Assembly (NCBI GenBank): GCA_963811225.1
Contig: CAWEQO010000001.1
Coordinates: 372,001 to 436,000 of the forward strand
Length of the DNA: 64,000 nt
From: CAWEQO01 sp963811225
Lineage (GTDB): Bacteria > Chloroflexota > Anaerolineae > Anaerolineales > Anaerolineaceae
Direction: 5' to 3'
Below are positions 25,591 to 36,610 of this stretch, piece by piece. The notes below the pieces were generated by a model that saw only the letters and a program-made list of their open reading frames with translations, was not told the DNA's origin and did not search any database. Positions within the stretch are counted from its first letter, which is position 1. The number at the start of each line of letters is the position of its first letter. The translations under genes were made by a program, and so were the position numbers.

Positions 25591-26604
25591 ATGGTGACAC
25601 AGCCCAAGAAGCAGCCTGCAACCATCTATGACGTCGCCCGACTGGCAGGCGTGAGCATCTCTACGGTCTCCAGGGTGTTGAACATGACCACCCCGGTGAG
25701 CGAGAAGACGCGCCTGGCAGTCATGAGCGCCGTAGATGCGCTTGACTTCATCCCCAAACTGGACGCCAGGGAAAGAGCGCGCAAGGAAATTGGCCGGATC
25801 GGCGTGCTCAGCCCTTTCTTCACCCGGGGTTCTTTTGTCCAGCGTATGCGCGGCATCTCTGCGGCAATTTCGAGCCTCCCGTACGAACTGGTGATTTACA
25901 CGGTCGGCTCCAGTGAGCGCCTGGAAAATTATTTGCTGATGCTGCCGCTCACCTCCCGGCTGGATGGACTGATCGTGCTGTCGCTGGAGCTTCCGCCCAA
26001 CGGAATCGAGCGCTTACTGAGAAGCCGACTCGAAACCGTGCTGGTCGAACAATCCCACCCGGCTTTTCCATCGGTCGAGATCGATGATGTGGAAGGCGGG
26101 CGGCTGGCAGCGGAGTACCTGGCCGCGAAAGGTTACCGGCGCTGCGCATTCGTGCTAACCAGCGGTCTGCCGGATTATTCCATCCGTCCAGAAGAAAACC
26201 GGCTGGAAGGCTTCCGCAAAGGCCTGGAAGAGCGGGGGCTCGACTTGCCGGAGGCGTACATCGCCGGGCTGGATCTCAATCAGATTGGCGCCAGCGAGAA
26301 AGTGGCGGCGCTGCTGCATCTGCCCGAGCCGCCGCAGGCGATCTTCGCTGCCACGGACGACATCGGCCTGCTGCTGCTGCGAGTGGCGCGGGAAGAGGGC
26401 CTGCGGGTGCCGGAAGACCTGGCGATTATCGGTTTCGACGACCTCGATTTTTCCAATTACATTGGCTTAACCACCGTACGCCAGCCGCTGGACGAATCCG
26501 GGAGAGTTGCCCTGGAACTGCTGCTGGCAAGGTTGGGCGACCCTGAGCGACTCGTGCAGAACGTGCGCCTGCCGCTGCAGGTGATCGAAAGACAAACTGC
26601 ATAA
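25591..26604 (+). CDS. LacI-family transcriptional regulator of the sugar locus
   Basis: A 337-residue regulator of normal LacI length. The N-terminal helix-turn-helix is ATIYDVARLAGVSISTVSRV followed by the minor-groove hinge (SAVDALDFIPKLDAR). The periplasmic-binding-like core shows IGVLSPFFTRGSF, the dimer segment RLDGLIVLSLELP and the C-terminal IIGFDDLDFSNYIGLTTVRQP. The ligand should be the sugar handled by the following genes, probably sucrose or another alpha-glucoside. The ATG at 25591 is only 2 bases from GAGAGG; GTG at 25594 is an alternative. Its own operator lies 40-60 bases upstream. Confidence 0.9.
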   Translation: MVTQPKKQPATIYDVARLAGVSISTVSRVLNMTTPVSEKTRLAVMSAVDALDFIPKLDARERARKEIGRIGVLSPFFTRGSFVQRMRGISAAISSLPYELVIYTVGSSERLENYLLMLPLTSRLDGLIVLSLELPPNGIERLLRSRLETVLVEQSHPAFPSVEIDDVEGGRLAAEYLAAKGYRRCAFVLTSGLPDYSIRPEENRLEGFRKGLEERGLDLPEAYIAGLDLNQIGASEKVAALLHLPEPPQAIFAATDDIGLLLLRVAREEGLRVPEDLAIIGFDDLDFSNYIGLTTVRQPLDESGRVALELLLARLGDPERLVQNVRLPLQVIERQTA

Positions 26605-26653
26605 GTGCCACTTCAATTGATTTAGAGATTTGCTGTCAAACCTGAAGGGAGGT

Positions 26654-26680
26654 GATCTGGTCAAAAAGAGATCGTTTTTT
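26654..26680 (+). terminator. Weak hairpin with T run after the LacI gene
   Basis: GATCT (26654-26658) can pair with AGATC (26669-26673), followed by GTTTTTTT. The stem is only 5 bp, so partial read-through into the transporter genes is likely. A possible -10 (TACAAT) stands at 26693-26698. Confidence 0.4.
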
Positions 26681-26741
26681 TCCTGGCTTGCTTACAATAT
26701 TCAGAAAGACTCATGTCCAAAAAATAAAGAAGGAGAAAGTC

Positions 26742-28214
26742 ATGAAACACGGATTAAAGCTTTTTAGCTTAATGATGCTCGCCATCATGATCCTGGCTGC
26801 TTGCGCTCCTGCTGCGCCGGCGACCCAAGCCGTTCAGCCGACCACAGCCCCTGCTGCCGCACAGCCAACCACAGCCCCTGCCGCTGCGCAGCCGACGACG
26901 CCGCCTGCCGCCGCAGCAACCGAAGCGCCCGCCGTACCCGCAGCAGCTGTAAACCCACAAGACTATGCCAAAGTTGGACCTGAACTGGTTAAGGCCTTCG
27001 AGGGTGAGTATGCGGGCACCGTAGTTAATATGGCCGGTCCCTTTACCGACCAGGATACCGTGAAATTCAACCAGTCGATCAAGGATTTCCAAGACAAGAC
27101 CGGCATCAACATTCTGTATGCGGGCTCGAAGGAATTCGAAGCCTCAATCCGCATCTCAATTGAAGGCGGCAGCCCACCCGATATCGTCGACTTCCCGCAG
27201 CCTGGTCTATTGGCCTCATTCGCCTCGGCCGGCAAGGTGCTCGATGCCAGCGAAATCGTCAATCCTGATTGGCTGAAGCAGAACTACTCGCAGGGCTGGC
27301 TCGACCTGGCGCAGATGAAGGATCAGAACGGCGATCCCTTCACCGCCGGTATTTGGGCACGCGCCAATGTTAAGGGGATTGTCTTCTACCCCAAGAAAGA
27401 GTTCGACGCTGCCGGCTACACGGTTCCGACCACCTGGCAAGAGCTTATGGACCTCAGCAATCAGATCGTTTCCGATGGCGACACCCCTTGGTGCATGGGC
27501 ATCGAATTTGGCGCCGCCACCGGCTGGCCGGTCACCGACTGGGTGGAGAACCTGATGCTGCGCACCACCTCTGCCGAGAATTATGACAAGTGGGTTGCCG
27601 GAGAGATCAAATTTGACTCCCCCGAAGTTAAGAATGCTTTGAGCTACTTGACCCCCATCTTGTTCGATGACAAGATGGTATACGGTGGCACTAAGGCAGC
27701 CACGACCATCGCCTTCGGCGATGCCCCCAAACCCATGTTCGACAGCCCGCCCAAGTGCTGGCTTACCATGCAGGGCAACTTCATCACCAGCTTCTTCCCC
27801 TCGAACCTCGTCTCCGGCGTAGACTATGATGTCTTCTACCTGCCGACGATCACAGAACCGGGAATACCGCTGGAAGGTGCAGGCGATATCTACGCTGCGT
27901 TCAACGACCGGCCGGAAGTCCGTGCCGTCCTGCAGTACTTCACCATGGGTGAATCGCTGAAGACCTGGATTGAAGCCAATGGCGCCATCGGCCCTATGAA
28001 CGATGCCAACCTGGATTGGTATGTCGACCCGGTGACCAAGAAAATCGCCGGTATGACCCAGAAAGCATCCGTCTTCCGCTTTGACGGTTCGGATTCCATG
28101 CCCGGCGCAGTTGGTTCGGGCAGCTTCTGGAAGGAAATGACTGCCTGGGTTTCAGGCCAGGTGGATGAAGAAACTGCCTTGAAAGCAATCGATGCTTCTT
28201 GGCCGGCGCAGTAA
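26742..28214 (+). CDS. Sugar ABC transporter substrate-binding lipoprotein (AglE-like)
   Basis: A 490-residue family 1 extracellular solute-binding protein. The lipobox is LAAC (Cys21) after a short signal peptide, followed by a low-complexity linker of repeated AQPTTAPAA units (about 25-65). The mature domain has the ligand-binding pattern of alpha-glucoside binders, including GGSPPDIVDFPQPGLLASFA, KGIVFYPKKEFDAAGYTVP and the late GAVGSGSFWKEM. It delivers the sugar to the two permeases encoded downstream. AGGAG is 6-7 bases before the chosen ATG. A hairpin separates it from the permease genes. Confidence 0.9.
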   Translation: MKHGLKLFSLMMLAIMILAACAPAAPATQAVQPTTAPAAAQPTTAPAAAQPTTPPAAAATEAPAVPAAAVNPQDYAKVGPELVKAFEGEYAGTVVNMAGPFTDQDTVKFNQSIKDFQDKTGINILYAGSKEFEASIRISIEGGSPPDIVDFPQPGLLASFASAGKVLDASEIVNPDWLKQNYSQGWLDLAQMKDQNGDPFTAGIWARANVKGIVFYPKKEFDAAGYTVPTTWQELMDLSNQIVSDGDTPWCMGIEFGAATGWPVTDWVENLMLRTTSAENYDKWVAGEIKFDSPEVKNALSYLTPILFDDKMVYGGTKAATTIAFGDAPKPMFDSPPKCWLTMQGNFITSFFPSNLVSGVDYDVFYLPTITEPGIPLEGAGDIYAAFNDRPEVRAVLQYFTMGESLKTWIEANGAIGPMNDANLDWYVDPVTKKIAGMTQKASVFRFDGSDSMPGAVGSGSFWKEMTAWVSGQVDEETALKAIDASWPAQ

Positions 28215-28270
28215 TTCACGCGATCATTGATTAAGGGGTGGGGCCTCCCTACCCTCCTTGTAAATGGAGT

Positions 28271-28309
28271 GGGGCAGAAGGATCAGGGCAACGGCTGTCC
28301 TTCTGCCCC
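28271..28309 (+). terminator. Intercistronic hairpin after the binding-protein gene
   Basis: A perfect 12-bp stem (28271-28282 with 28298-28309; GGGGCAGAAGGA) without a T run. Such hairpins after binding-protein genes often stabilise the upstream message or cut transcription part-way, so that binding protein exceeds permease. Confidence 0.75.
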
Positions 28310-28350
28310 AACCTCCCCATGATCGGTTTGTAAAATGGAGGGGCATTAAG

Positions 28351-29472
28351 ATGGCAGCAAACGGTATGAAACCGAGTTCCAGTGATAATGTTGTGAGTTG
28401 GTTCGCCACCAGCCTGGGGCGCATCCTCATCTCAATCTTTGTTCCGTTGATAACCTTCATCGTCTTGTGGCAAGGATTTCTTTTCCTGCGCGACTCGCAA
28501 GCGCCGCAGTTGGTCCTGGTGCTCGTCGCCATCATCTGGGGGGTCGGCGGCGTCGCGTTACTGTACACTGTTGCGAACTATGTAGTGGAACAACTCCCCA
28601 CCAAGTGGAGACAAAACCTGCAGCCGTTCGTCTTCGTGGGACCGGCCCTGGCCATCCTGGCCTGGTTTCTGGCGATCCCAACACTGCGGACCTTGTATCT
28701 CAGTTTTATGGATGCTAACAGCTTCAACTTTGTTGGCATGCAAAACTACCTTTACGCCTTCACCAACCGGGTCATGCTCGAGGCCTTCCGCAACAACCTG
28801 CTCTGGCTGGTGTTCGGAACATCCTTCAGCGTCGGCCTGGGGCTGCTGATCGCTGTGTTGGCCGATCGCAGCCGTTTCGAGTTGGTCTACAAGGCGATCA
28901 TCTTCATGCCCATGGCCATTTCCTTCGTTGGCGCAGGCGTGATCTGGAAGTTTATTTACACCTACAAAGGCACCGGGTCGGGCATTCAAGAAATTGGCCT
29001 GTTGAATGCCATCGTTCTCGCCTTTGGGGGACAATCCCAGCCCTGGCTGCAGCTATCCCCTTGGAATAACTTCTTGTTGATCGTCATCATGGTCTGGCTG
29101 CAAACGGGGTATGCCATGGTCATCATCTCATCGGCAATCAAAGGCGTTCCGGACGAACTGCTGGAAGCCTCGCGCATCGACGGAGCCAGCGAGATCCAAG
29201 CTTTCTTCAGGATCACCGTTCCTTACATTCAGGGCACCTTGCTCACCGTAGCAACGACGATCCTGATCTTCAGCTTGAAACTGTTCGATATCGTGCGTGT
29301 GATGACCGGCGGTAATGGTGGCACCAACGTGATTGCGAACGAATTCTATCTGGAACGGTTCACCTACGGTCAGGCAGGCCGCGCATCGGCCATCGCTGTT
29401 GTACTGCTCATCGCCGTTATTCCGGTCATGATCTACAACCTCCGGCAATTCCGGGAAAGTAAGGCATTCTAA
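28351..29472 (+). CDS. Sugar ABC transporter permease (AglF-like)
   Basis: A 373-residue permease with an N-terminal two-helix extension (about 20-70), then six helices of the MalF type. The EAA loop that contacts the ATPase is EASRIDGASEIQAFFRITVP. The end AIAVVLLIAVIPVMIYNLRQF is close to alpha-glucoside permeases of the AglF group. GGAGG stands 9 bases before the ATG at 28351; an earlier in-frame ATG at 28264 lies before the hairpin and lacks a site. The stop overlaps the next start (TAATG). Confidence 0.88.
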   Translation: MAANGMKPSSSDNVVSWFATSLGRILISIFVPLITFIVLWQGFLFLRDSQAPQLVLVLVAIIWGVGGVALLYTVANYVVEQLPTKWRQNLQPFVFVGPALAILAWFLAIPTLRTLYLSFMDANSFNFVGMQNYLYAFTNRVMLEAFRNNLLWLVFGTSFSVGLGLLIAVLADRSRFELVYKAIIFMPMAISFVGAGVIWKFIYTYKGTGSGIQEIGLLNAIVLAFGGQSQPWLQLSPWNNFLLIVIMVWLQTGYAMVIISSAIKGVPDELLEASRIDGASEIQAFFRITVPYIQGTLLTVATTILIFSLKLFDIVRVMTGGNGGTNVIANEFYLERFTYGQAGRASAIAVVLLIAVIPVMIYNLRQFRESKAF

Positions 29473-30617
29473 TGGCTACGAAAACGATCGCTCCCCCCGT
29501 TGAGAAGAAGAAGACTGCCAGTTTAAGTCGTCAGAAATCTCTTTCGGGTTTGTTGGTTAATGGCATACTGATCCTGATCTGCCTTGTCTGGCTCGTTCCA
29601 ACGATCGGGGTTTTTGTCACCTCCTTCCGTGATAGCCAGGACATCTTTACGACCGGCTGGTGGACGATCTTCCCGCACCGCACGTACGTCCAAAGCGGCG
29701 AGATCCACATCGATCCGAGTGTAGATGTCAACGGGTTATTTTCCGTGCCCGGATATCCAGGGCAGTACACCTTTGAAGAACTGCGGGCAGGCGTCGAGGT
29801 CCCTGGCGGACAACAACTCACCTGGTATGGCAACAAGCGCACCCGCCTGATCGAAGTGGCGTCCTTGAAATGGGTCGGTTTTAGTACCAATCTCACCACG
29901 AAAAACTACTCAGACGTGTTGAGCGGCTCCAAGGTAAATTACACCGACGCAAACGGCAATAACATCATTCGCCAGGGCGACAACCTGCTCGGCGCGTTCC
30001 TGAACTCGGTGGCTGTGGCCGTGCCCGCCACCATCATTCCTATTTTAATTGCCGCCTTCGCCGCGTATGGCTTTGCCTGGCTGAATTTCCCTGGCCGCAA
30101 GTTCTTTTTCACCATCGTGGTGGCCTTACTGGTGGTTCCGCTGCAAATTGCGCTGGTACCTATCGTTCAGGACTACACCAAGCTGGGCTTGAACGGCACT
30201 TACCTGGCCATCTGGCTGGCGCACACCGGCTTCGGTTTACCGCTGGCGGTTTACCTGCTGTTCAACTATATCAGCACGCTGCCGCGCGATATCCTGGAGA
30301 GCGCTTTCATCGATGGAGCATCCAACTTCACCATCTTCACCAGCCTCATCCTGCCGCTGTCGATCCCGGCCCTGGCAGCCTTCGCCATCTTCCAATTCCT
30401 GTGGGTCTGGAATGACTACCTGGTGGCGCTGATCTTCTTAGGCAATCAGAATGTCGTGCTCACGGTCGCGCTGGCGAATATGGTCGGCGAAAAAGGCCAG
30501 GACTGGCAGCTTCTAACTTCGGGCGCGTTTATTTCGATGCTGCTGCCCCTGGCTGTGTTCTTTGCGCTGCAGCGCTACTTCGTGCGCGGCCTGATGGCCG
30601 GGTCGGTCAAGGGATAA
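29472..30617 (+). CDS. Sugar ABC transporter permease (AglG-like)
   Basis: A 381-residue MalG-type permease, about 100 residues longer than MalG because of an extracytoplasmic insertion of about 125 residues between helices 1 and 2 (FPHRTYVQSGEIHIDP through SGSKVNYTDANGNNI). This insertion is typical of AglG-type alpha-glucoside permeases. The EAA loop is ESAFIDGASNFTIFTSLILP. It starts inside the stop codon of the AglF-like gene (1-base overlap). No ATPase gene is present in the locus, so a shared MsmX/UgpC-type ATPase must energise it. Confidence 0.9.
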   Translation: MATKTIAPPVEKKKTASLSRQKSLSGLLVNGILILICLVWLVPTIGVFVTSFRDSQDIFTTGWWTIFPHRTYVQSGEIHIDPSVDVNGLFSVPGYPGQYTFEELRAGVEVPGGQQLTWYGNKRTRLIEVASLKWVGFSTNLTTKNYSDVLSGSKVNYTDANGNNIIRQGDNLLGAFLNSVAVAVPATIIPILIAAFAAYGFAWLNFPGRKFFFTIVVALLVVPLQIALVPIVQDYTKLGLNGTYLAIWLAHTGFGLPLAVYLLFNYISTLPRDILESAFIDGASNFTIFTSLILPLSIPALAAFAIFQFLWVWNDYLVALIFLGNQNVVLTVALANMVGEKGQDWQLLTSGAFISMLLPLAVFFALQRYFVRGLMAGSVKG

Positions 30618-30647
30618 ATTGCCAACCCTAATGAGCATGAGGCAACG

Positions 30648-32591
<1,944 letters not shown>

Positions 32592-32627
32592 GGAAGGGTA
32601 CAGAGAGCAGGCAATCTTTTTTCTCCA

Positions 32628-32636
32628 TGTTATAAT
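32628..32636 (+). promoter_or_regulatory. Extended -10 promoter of the following membrane protein gene
   Basis: TGTTATAAT is a perfect extended -10 (TGnTATAAT), 24 bases before the ATG at 32661. A half-copy of the GAGAGCAG element (32599-32610) lies just upstream, directly after the amylosucrase gene. Confidence 0.6.
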
Positions 32637-32660
32637 CCCCGTCAGCACGGCCTATCGACT

Positions 32661-34154
32661 ATGGACTCTGCTCAAAATCACCCTCCCCCCTTTTCAACCG
32701 ACCGCTTTTTGCGGATCTTGCTGGCTTTGAGCGGCGCGCTGCTGCTGTTCGGCTTGGCAGTGATTGCGCTAAGCGGGCGCTTCACCCGCTTCCACGCCGA
32801 CGATTTCTGCCTGGCGGGCGAGGTCGTCCAGCGCGGGCTGCCGGTGGCACAGGGCTACTGGTACAACGCCTGGTCGGGGCGCTACTCCGCCACGTTAATC
32901 GCCAGCCTGCTGACGCTGCCGGGACCGGGCTTTGCGCCCTTCCCGGCGCTGCTGGTCATGGGTGTGTGGCTCTTTGGCCTGACCTGGAGCTTTAAGCAGT
33001 TGGGCGAATGGCTGGACTGGCCGCGGCCCTGGCTCCCGGCCATGCTGCTGGCGCTGGTGGGGGTGTTCGCCGTGCTGAGCAGCACGCCCAACCGCTACCA
33101 ATCCTTCAACTGGCTCACCGGCCTGACCACCTACACCTTGCCGCTGGCGCTGCTCTCGCTGGGCAGCGGCTGGATTTTGTACCAGGCGCTGCAGCGCAAC
33201 CGCAAGCCCACCGCCCTGCTGTTGGCCGCCAACGGACTGCTGGCGTTCTTCCTGGGCGGTTTCTCGGAGACGTACGTGGCTGTGCAGGTGACACTGTTCG
33301 GGCTGGCGGCCGCGCTGGCGCTGGTGTCCGGGCGCTCGCGGACGCGGGTGGTACTGCTGCCGGTGCTGATCGCCTGGCTGGTGGGCTCGCTGGCTGCGTT
33401 GGGTGGGATCGCCCTGGCCCCGGGCAACGCCGCCCGGCAAGCGCAGCTGCCCTTGACACCCGATCTGCTGCGCATCCTGACGTTCTCGGCACGGAATGCG
33501 GCGCACATCATTGGAAAATTCCTGCTGCGGACGCCGCTGGCCGCAGGCATCTCGCTGCTGGTACCGTTAGCGCTCGGGTTGGGGCTGCCGGGCCGCTCGC
33601 TGGACGGCGGTAAGTGGGACCACCTGTCGCCGCGCTTGTTATGGCGTTTCCCATCGATCAAAGGGTTGGTGCTTGCGCCGCTGGCCGGGTTTGCGCTGCT
33701 CACAGCGGCCTGCGCCCCGACGGTATTTGCCATGAACGCTTACCCGGATGACCGTGTGATCGTGGCGCCGCAGTTCTTCCTGGCGCTGGCGGTGATGGTT
33801 TGCGGATTCCTGTTTGGGCGGGCGCTGCGTGACACGGCGCACCGGTTGTTCTGGAAACGCCAACCAACGCTGATGCTGGCCGCCGCCGCTCTGGCGCTGT
33901 TGGTGAGCGGAGCGGCCACCGTGCAAAGCGTGCAGTCCACGCTGGCGCAGTGGCCCGAGGCGCAAAGTTACGCCGTGCGCTGGGATGCGCGCAATCGTGA
34001 CCTGCACACCCTGCGGCTGCTGGAAGCGTCTAAGGTGGAAATTGGCGCGTTGGAGAGCCGCTTCGCCCTGGCAGATCTGAACGCAGACCCGAACGACTGG
34101 GTCAACCGCTGCTTCGCCAGATATTATGGATTTGACGAAGTAAGAGGAAAATAG
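32661..34154 (+). CDS. Polytopic membrane protein, GT-C/DUF6056-like
   Basis: A 497-residue protein with about ten hydrophobic helices. After helix 1 it has FTRFHADDFCLAGEV (about 36-50); the Asp-Asp pair in the first external loop is the position used by GT-C glycosyltransferases, and the layout resembles the DUF6056 group. An external C-terminal part (after about 410) contains QSVQSTLAQWPEAQSYAVRW. It could transfer a lipid-linked sugar to the envelope; no direct evidence. The start ATG lacks a strong ribosome binding site. The stop codon (34152-34154) is inside the left arm of a repeat. Confidence 0.6.
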   Translation: MDSAQNHPPPFSTDRFLRILLALSGALLLFGLAVIALSGRFTRFHADDFCLAGEVVQRGLPVAQGYWYNAWSGRYSATLIASLLTLPGPGFAPFPALLVMGVWLFGLTWSFKQLGEWLDWPRPWLPAMLLALVGVFAVLSSTPNRYQSFNWLTGLTTYTLPLALLSLGSGWILYQALQRNRKPTALLLAANGLLAFFLGGFSETYVAVQVTLFGLAAALALVSGRSRTRVVLLPVLIAWLVGSLAALGGIALAPGNAARQAQLPLTPDLLRILTFSARNAAHIIGKFLLRTPLAAGISLLVPLALGLGLPGRSLDGGKWDHLSPRLLWRFPSIKGLVLAPLAGFALLTAACAPTVFAMNAYPDDRVIVAPQFFLALAVMVCGFLFGRALRDTAHRLFWKRQPTLMLAAAALALLVSGAATVQSVQSTLAQWPEAQSYAVRWDARNRDLHTLRLLEASKVEIGALESRFALADLNADPNDWVNRCFARYYGFDEVRGK

Positions 34155-34240
34155 AAAGTAGAGAGCAGTCAAAGGCGCAGCCCGAGACACTGTATAACGT
34201 GCCTCGGGCTGCGCCTCTGACTGCTCTCTACTCTCTATTT
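34149..34240. repeat. GAGAGCAG-family palindrome, 38-bp stem
   Basis: Arms 34149-34186 and 34203-34240 with two mismatches and a 16-base loop, between convergent genes. The outer part is the shared GAAAGTAGAGAGCAGTC core; the inner part (GGCGCAGCCCGAG) is unique to this copy. Confidence 0.9.
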
Positions 34241-34247
34241 TTCGAAC

Positions 34248-34667
34248 TTACTCCCCCGCCATCGGGAGCCCGGCCGCCTTCCAGGCATTGAAGCCGCCGT
34301 CGAGGTTGTAGAGGTTGGTGTAGCCGTGCTCCACCAGGGCTTTGGCGGCGATATTGCTCATGTTGTCGCTGCGGCAGTACAGCACGATCTTGGCGTCCTT
34401 TTCGGGCAGCTGGTCCAGGTACTGGGTGATCTGATCGTAGGGGATCGACAGATCGGTGTTGGGAAGGTCGCCCTCGAAGGGGATGTGAACGTTAACCATG
34501 GTGAAGTCTTTGTTCTCCAGCATTTGCTGAAGTTCTTGAACGCTGACATCGCGGTAACCGCCGGCGTCTTTGCCGGGCAGGTCGGATTGGCCGGCGGTTT
34601 GGGCGCCGCTGCCGCAAGCGGAGAGTAACAGAGCAAAGAACACGGCCAGTAAGAAGATGCGTTTCAT
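34248..34667 (-). CDS. Rhodanese-domain lipoprotein
   Basis: A 139-residue exported lipoprotein. The signal peptide ends at LLSAC (Cys18), followed by a short linker and a single rhodanese domain (about 38-135). The active-site loop is LYCRSDNMSN, with the catalytic Cys intact, and the domain ends with the typical YNLDGGFNAWKAAGLPM. It would handle sulfane sulfur or act as a thiol carrier outside the membrane. A longer frame extends to 34967, but the ATG at 34667 with an in-frame signal peptide is the natural start. Divergent from pstS. Confidence 0.88.
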   Translation of the reverse strand: MKRIFLLAVFFALLLSACGSGAQTAGQSDLPGKDAGGYRDVSVQELQQMLENKDFTMVNVHIPFEGDLPNTDLSIPYDQITQYLDQLPEKDAKIVLYCRSDNMSNIAAKALVEHGYTNLYNLDGGFNAWKAAGLPMAGE

Positions 34668-34763
34668 AGAAAGTAACCCTTTCGAAAAGTTGATATTGTC
34701 AACCCTGATTATACTCAAATTAATACAAGCTTTGAATCTGGCAAATAGTCGATTGAGATAGAC

Positions 34764-34769
34764 TATAAT
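34764..34769 (+). promoter_or_regulatory. -10 box of the pst operon
   Basis: A perfect TATAAT ends 9 bases before the pstS ATG, and no ribosome binding site lies between. The transcript would therefore start within about 3 bases of the ATG, which implies leaderless or nearly leaderless translation. No convincing -35 or Pho box was found. Confidence 0.5.
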
Positions 34770-34778
34770 TACCAGCGA

Positions 34779-35669
34779 ATGAAAGCAATCATCCGGTTTA
34801 TTTTGTTGTGCTCGATCTTGCTCCTGGCTGCTTGCGCCCCCTCCAATCGGGGGGAAACGGGAGCTGCTTCCGCATCGGCCTATATCGAAAACAAAGGCTC
34901 CGACACCATCGTCAATCTGGCCCTGGCGTGGGCCGAGCAGTATCAGGGCGTTCACCCAGAGGTGCAAATTTCGGTGACGGGCGGCGGCTCGGGCACGGGC
35001 ATCGCATCATTGATCAACGGCACGGTGGACATCGCCAATGCCTCGCGGGCCATCAAGCCCGAGGAGCTGCAGCAGGCCAAAGCAGCCGGTTTCGACCCGA
35101 CCGAGTTCGTCATCGCCCGAGATGCCATCGCCGTGATCGTTAATCCCAATAATCCGGTCAAAGAGTTGACCCTCGAACAAATCTCAAAGATCTACAAAGG
35201 CGAGATCAATAACTGGAAAGAGGTCGGAGGCGAGGATCGGCCTATCGTGCGCCTGTCGCGCGAGACCAACTCGGGCACGCACGTATACTTCCTGGAGGAA
35301 GTCGTGCGCTTGGGCAGCAGTGACGACAAGAGCATCTTCTCGCCCAACACCCTGCTGTTGCCGTCCTCGGAGGGCATCATCTCTGAGGTGAGCAGCAACC
35401 CTAACGCCATCGGTTACGACGGTCTGGGCTACGTATCCGACACGGTGAAGACTGTGGCGGTGGCGAAAGCCGGGACGCACGAGTACATACTACCCTCGGT
35501 CGACACAGTCAATTCAGGCGCCTACCCGATCTCGCGCGACCTGTACATGTACACACGCAACGCGCCGGAGGGAGCGGTCAAGGATTACCTGGACTGGATC
35601 CGCACGGAAGATGCGCAGAAGACCGTCGCCGAGCTCGGTTTTGTCCCCTATCTGGAAAATTCACCATGA
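34779..35669 (+). CDS. pstS: Phosphate ABC transporter substrate-binding lipoprotein
   Basis: A 296-residue PstS-type binding protein. The lipobox is LLAAC (Cys19). The phosphate-binding loops are visible: IENKGSDTIVNLALAW, SVTGGGSGTGIASLINGTVD with IANASRAIKPEE, and VRLSRETNSGTHVYF. It captures phosphate outside the membrane and passes it to PstCA. It is the first gene of pstSCAB and overlaps pstC by 4 bases (ATGA). Confidence 0.93.
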   Translation: MKAIIRFILLCSILLLAACAPSNRGETGAASASAYIENKGSDTIVNLALAWAEQYQGVHPEVQISVTGGGSGTGIASLINGTVDIANASRAIKPEELQQAKAAGFDPTEFVIARDAIAVIVNPNNPVKELTLEQISKIYKGEINNWKEVGGEDRPIVRLSRETNSGTHVYFLEEVVRLGSSDDKSIFSPNTLLLPSSEGIISEVSSNPNAIGYDGLGYVSDTVKTVAVAKAGTHEYILPSVDTVNSGAYPISRDLYMYTRNAPEGAVKDYLDWIRTEDAQKTVAELGFVPYLENSP

Positions 35670-36601
35670 CCCAAACGACCGTACCCGCCCCCACCAGCGC
35701 GACCCCTACCTCGCAAATTAAGTTTAGCGAGCGCATCATCACGCTGCTAATCCGGGTGGCCGGGTATTTAAGCATCCTGTACGTCGGCCTGATCTCTATC
35801 TTCTTGTTGAAAGAAGGCCTGCCGACCATCGGCTCGGTGAACATCGGCAACCTTTTCGGACAGTACTGGTATCCCATTGAGGGGCACTACAGCCTGTGGC
35901 CGCTGATCCTGGGCTCGCTGGCGGTGACAATTGGCGCCGCGATCATCGCCATCCCGCTGGGGATCGGCACGGCCGTATTCATCTCCGAGATCGCCCCGGC
36001 CTGGGCGAAGGAGGTCCTCAAGCCGCTGGTCGAGATCCTGGCGGGTTTGCCCTCCGTGGTACTGGGGTTCCTCGGTATCCTGGTGCTGGCCCCGTTCTTG
36101 CGCGAGGCGTTCAACCTGCCGACCGGGCTGACCGGGCTTGCGGGGGCGCTGCTGTTGGGCTGGGCCGCCATCCCGACCATCGTTTCGATCGCCGAGGATG
36201 CGCTCAACACCGTACCGCGCTCGTACCGCGAGGCGGCTTTGGCAATTGGCGCCACCCGCTGGCAGACCATCTGGGGCGTAACGCTGCCGGCAGCCCGCTC
36301 CGGCGTGCTCACTGGAGTCATGTTGGGTGTAGGCCGGGTCATCGGCGAAACCATGACCGTGATGATGGTGACCGGCAACGCCCCGGTGGTGCCCAAAGGC
36401 CTGGGCGCGCTGCTGGGACCGATCCGCACCATGACCGCCACAATCGCCTCCGAGATGGGCGAGGTGGCCAACGGCAGCCAGCACTACCAGGTGCTGTTCT
36501 TCATCGGCATCCTGCTGTTCGTGTTCTCCCTGATCATCAACGTGTCCGCTTTTATGGTAAGCTCACGCACCATGAAACGCTCTGAGCGACTGTTGTCTTA
36601 A
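35666..36601 (+). CDS. pstC: Phosphate ABC transporter permease
   Basis: A 311-residue permease with six membrane helices. After a hydrophilic N-terminal tail rich in Thr and Pro it has the PstC arrangement IPLGIGTAVFISEIAPAWAK, AGLPSVVLGFLGILVL, and the coupling EAA loop REAALAIGATRWQTIWGVTL, then VGRVIGETMTVMMVTGN. With PstA it forms the channel for phosphate. It overlaps pstS by 4 bases and pstA follows after 9 bases. Confidence 0.93.
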   Translation: MTQTTVPAPTSATPTSQIKFSERIITLLIRVAGYLSILYVGLISIFLLKEGLPTIGSVNIGNLFGQYWYPIEGHYSLWPLILGSLAVTIGAAIIAIPLGIGTAVFISEIAPAWAKEVLKPLVEILAGLPSVVLGFLGILVLAPFLREAFNLPTGLTGLAGALLLGWAAIPTIVSIAEDALNTVPRSYREAALAIGATRWQTIWGVTLPAARSGVLTGVMLGVGRVIGETMTVMMVTGNAPVVPKGLGALLGPIRTMTATIASEMGEVANGSQHYQVLFFIGILLFVFSLIINVSAFMVSSRTMKRSERLLS

Positions 36602-36610
36602 GGTACGCCG